64,000 nt of DNA, from assembly GCF_013376045.1 (NCBI RefSeq), contig NZ_JABMJG010000007.1, forward strand, positions 248,001-312,000, in the 5' to 3' direction. The stretch is from Variovorax sp. SG517. GTDB taxonomy: Bacteria > Pseudomonadota > Gammaproteobacteria > Burkholderiales > Burkholderiaceae_C. Below are positions 61,924 to 64,000 of this stretch, piece by piece (within the stretch, counting starts at the first letter, position 1; the number at the start of each line of letters is the position of its first letter). Under the pieces are notes generated by a model, which was not told the origin of the DNA, ran no database searches, and saw nothing but the letters and a program-made list of their open reading frames with translations. The position numbers and the translations under genes are program-made.

Positions 61924-62364
61924 GTGTCCAGATTCGTCTCTCGCCCCGCCTGCGCCATGCTCCTGTCGATGGCGGGCATGGCCGACCTCCTCGCCGGCTG
62001 CGATGGCATCGGCTCTTCCGCTTCGACGCAATCGCCCCAGCCCAGCGCGGAAGAAATCGCAATCCGCACCGCGCCTGCCGAACAGGTGTTCCAGGGCACG
62101 CTGGCGGGCCAGGCGGTTTACCTTGTCGTCCACGATTGCGAAGTCCTGCGCGTCCAGCAGACCGCGCAAGGGCGGCTCGAATGGAAGAGCGTGCTGGCTC
62201 CGGAGCCCTATCCGTTGCCGACCGCGTGCGAGCGCCAGTCGCTGAGCTTCGATGCGGGGCAGCTCACGGCAAGGCTCGGGCGACGCGCTTTCGGTGCGGG
62301 CGGCTGCTGCGCGAGCGGCGGCACCTATCGCTCGGCCGATGGCCTCACTTGGAAGAAGCTCTAG
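61924..62364 (+). CDS. Putative lipoprotein, 146 aa
   Basis: GTG-started hypothetical protein with a signal ending in DLLAGC (lipid Cys26). The rest has a predicted beta-rich domain (QAVYLVVHDCEVLRVQQ, SLSFDAGQLTARLG) and GGCCASGGTYRSADGLTW with two Cys for a possible disulfide. No family is recognised. It lies 33 bases after the bestrophin gene. Confidence 0.68.
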   Translation: MSRFVSRPACAMLLSMAGMADLLAGCDGIGSSASTQSPQPSAEEIAIRTAPAEQVFQGTLAGQAVYLVVHDCEVLRVQQTAQGRLEWKSVLAPEPYPLPTACERQSLSFDAGQLTARLGRRAFGAGGCCASGGTYRSADGLTWKKL

Positions 62365-62385
62365 CGTTCGGCATCGCATCGAGGA

Positions 62386-62398
62386 CCGGATAATCCGG
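62386..62398. promoter_or_regulatory. Palindrome containing a -10-like GATAAT
   Basis: CCGGAT-A-ATCCGG is a perfect 13-base palindrome enclosing GATAAT (62389-62394), 25 bases before the amidohydrolase start. It may be a promoter with an overlapping operator or a hairpin at the end of the previous gene. Confidence 0.4.
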
Positions 62399-62422
62399 CT
62401 CCTTTCATCACGAGGGGTACGC

Positions 62423-63310
62423 ATGAAAGCCGCCGCATCCGCCATCGCCATGCTCCTGGCCGCCGGCACCGTGTTCGCCCAGGGAACACCGGCTCCTTAC
62501 AAGGGCCCCCTCTTCGACACGCACCTGCACTACAACCAGGAAGCCTGGGACGGCAACACCGGCCCCTTCCCGCCCTCCGAGGCGCTTGCGCGCATGCAGC
62601 GCAACGACGTGAAGGCGATCATCGCGAACTCGCGCCCCAATGCCGGCACGCAGACGCTCGCGGCGGCACGCGAAACGCGCGCGGCGGGCGTGACGGTGGT
62701 GCCCTTCGTGCGCCTCTACCGCAACCGCGACGACTACACCAACTGGTTCCGCGACGAGACCATCTACGAGATGGTGCAGACCGAACTCGCTCGCGGCACC
62801 GCCAGCGGCCCCTATCGCGGCCTGGGCGAGTTCCACCTGTACGAGAGCGCCAACGCCAACGGCCCGGTGGCGAAGAAGCTGATCGTGCTGGCGGAAAAGG
62901 AAAAGCTGGCAGTGCTCGCTCACGTCGACGACGTGGCGGTCGACCTGCTGATGGCAAATGCGCCTTCGAAGGGACAGTCGCTGCGCCTCATCTGGGCCCA
63001 CACGGGCATCGGCGGCGCACCGGTGGAGCGGGTGCAGGCGCTGCTGGAGCGCTATCCGCTGCTGATGGGCGAACTCTCCTACCGGCCGGGGCTCACCTGC
63101 GAAGGCGGCAGGCTGTGCCCCGAGTGGCGAGCGTTGATCCTCAAGTACCCGGAGCGCTTCATGGTCGGCTCCGACACCTGGGTCAACCAGCGCTGGAGCA
63201 GCTACGACGAAACGATGCGCGGCTACCGGACCTGGCTGGGCGACCTGCCCGACGACGTGGCGCGGCGCATCGCATGGGGCAACGCCGCCGGGCTGTTCGG
63301 CGTGCGCTGA
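62423..63310 (+). CDS. Exported amidohydrolase-family TIM-barrel protein
   Basis: 295-residue metal-dependent hydrolase. The signal peptide MKAAASAIAMLLAAGTVFAQ is cleaved after AQ. DTHLHY near 33 (two His), AHVDD near 160, WAHTG near 190 and VGSDTW near 250 (Asp) form the metal site of the amidohydrolase_2 family. The start is ATG 62423; an earlier in-frame start would include the previous gene. Substrate unknown. Confidence 0.88.
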   Translation: MKAAASAIAMLLAAGTVFAQGTPAPYKGPLFDTHLHYNQEAWDGNTGPFPPSEALARMQRNDVKAIIANSRPNAGTQTLAAARETRAAGVTVVPFVRLYRNRDDYTNWFRDETIYEMVQTELARGTASGPYRGLGEFHLYESANANGPVAKKLIVLAEKEKLAVLAHVDDVAVDLLMANAPSKGQSLRLIWAHTGIGGAPVERVQALLERYPLLMGELSYRPGLTCEGGRLCPEWRALILKYPERFMVGSDTWVNQRWSSYDETMRGYRTWLGDLPDDVARRIAWGNAAGLFGVR

Positions 63311-63325
63311 ACGCGCTCGTCGATA

Positions 63326-64000
63326 TCAGGCGGCCAGCGCGGCAGTTGCGATCCGCGTCGCCGATGCAACGACGTCGTTGCGCCCCTTCGCGTCCTTCCG
63401 CGGAAAGGTCAGGTACACCGACAGCACGATCGGCGCGCCGACCGGCGGCCACAGCACGCCGACGTCGTTGGTGGTGCCGTACGAGCCCGCGCCGGTCTTG
63501 TCGCCCACCTTCCAACCCGCCGGCACGCCCGCCAGGAAACGCTCGGTGTTGGTGGTGTTGCCCAGCAGCCAGGTCTTGAGCTGATCGCGCTGCGCTGCGC
63601 CCAGTGCGTCGCCCAGCACGAGGCGCTGGATGCTGTCGGACATCGCGGCCGGCGTGGTGGTGTCGCGCGGATCGCCGGGGATGCTGGTGTTGAGCTCGGG
63701 CTCGGCGCGGTCGAGCCTGAAGGTCTGGTCGCCGATGCCGCGCGCGAAGGCAGTGACCGCGGCCGGGCCGCCGAGTTCCTTCAGCAGCAGGTTGGCCGCG
63801 GCGTTGTCGCTGTACTGGATGGTGGCGGCGCACATGGCAGCCACCGTCATGCCGGTGGCGACGTGCTTCTCGGTGATCGGCGAATGGTCGATCAGGTCGC
63901 TCCTGCCGTAGCTCAGGTTGCGCGACAGCAGGCTGCCGTCCCTGGCGCTGCGCTCGAGCACCGCAGCGGCCAGCATCAGCTTGAAGGTGCTGCACAGCGG
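63326..64000 (-). CDS. Class A beta-lactamase, 5' end outside window
   Basis: Serine beta-lactamase; the N-terminus and signal peptide lie beyond 64000. At the edge the minus strand reads PLCSTFKLMLAAAVLE, with the catalytic Ser-Lys motif STFK preceded by Cys. Further on are YSDNAAANLLL (SDN), DRAEPELNTSIPGDPRDTTT (Glu166 region) and GDKTGAGSYGTTNDVGV (KTG). All class A elements are present, so it looks active. Cys before Ser70 occurs in chromosomal and some extended-spectrum enzymes. It is convergent with the amidohydrolase, 15 bases apart. An ampR-like regulator could lie to the right. Confidence 0.94.
   Translation of the reverse strand, partial: PLCSTFKLMLAAAVLERSARDGSLLSRNLSYGRSDLIDHSPITEKHVATGMTVAAMCAATIQYSDNAAANLLLKELGGPAAVTAFARGIGDQTFRLDRAEPELNTSIPGDPRDTTTPAAMSDSIQRLVLGDALGAAQRDQLKTWLLGNTTNTERFLAGVPAGWKVGDKTGAGSYGTTNDVGVLWPPVGAPIVLSVYLTFPRKDAKGRNDVVASATRIATAALAA

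Overview
The window is about 64 kb of high-GC, densely packed DNA with overlapping operon genes, no rRNA or tRNA, no insertion sequence and no CRISPR array. The gene content points to a betaproteobacterium of the Comamonadaceae, most like Variovorax. It has orphan Bug-type periplasmic receptors, many LysR/IclR regulators, an imuA-imuB-dnaE2 mutasome cassette, a GlgE-type glycogen/trehalose operon and a chromosomal class A beta-lactamase. The organism assignment is inference from gene content and base composition.

Region 1 (1-15.5 kb): one long leftward operon, glgB > glgE > treS-maltokinase > mechanosensitive-channel-like membrane protein > glgX > treZ > malQ (malQ runs off the left edge). 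It interconverts trehalose, maltose, maltose-1-phosphate and alpha-glucan. A glycosidase of the GH100/debranching type is divergent to it.

Region 2 (15.7-19.2 kb): a small unknown protein, a lipoprotein, and a LysR regulator divergent to an exported SGNH esterase, with three dyads between the last two.

Region 3 (19.2-27.7 kb): an SOS region. A near-perfect LexA box precedes an undescribed 75-aa ORF, a 2H phosphoesterase (2'-5' RNA ligase family) and an aminoglycoside-phosphotransferase-like kinase. A second LexA box drives imuA-imuB-dnaE2, which is followed by a proline-rich winged-helix protein with a PD-(D/E)XK-like nuclease motif.

Region 4 (27.8-43 kb): small-molecule metabolism. A CmcJ-like protein is coupled to a 2-hydroxychromene-2-carboxylate isomerase-like protein, followed by a LysR/aldo-keto reductase pair. 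Next comes a catabolic cluster: Bug receptor, porin, IlvD/Edd dehydratase, both aconitase X subunits, IclR, FAD oxidoreductase and two more Bug receptors. Its substrate cannot be named with certainty; cis-3-hydroxyproline or a sugar-acid-like hydroxyacid are the obvious candidates. An alpha/beta hydrolase and a cytochrome b561 follow.

Region 5 (43-53.6 kb): a membrane glycosyltransferase, a LigB-type dioxygenase divergent to a LysR, an ABC exporter, a VOC protein divergent to a TetR with two operator-like sites, a 24-aa membrane microprotein with terminator, the DUF2868/DUF3482 GTPase pair and an orphan TRAP receptor.

Region 6 (53.7-64 kb): macrodomain protein, second IlvD/Edd dehydratase, methyltransferase, SDR divergent to an AraC regulator, lipoprotein glycerophosphodiesterase, TrhA (hemolysin III), bestrophin, small lipoprotein, amidohydrolase, and a class A beta-lactamase cut by the right edge.
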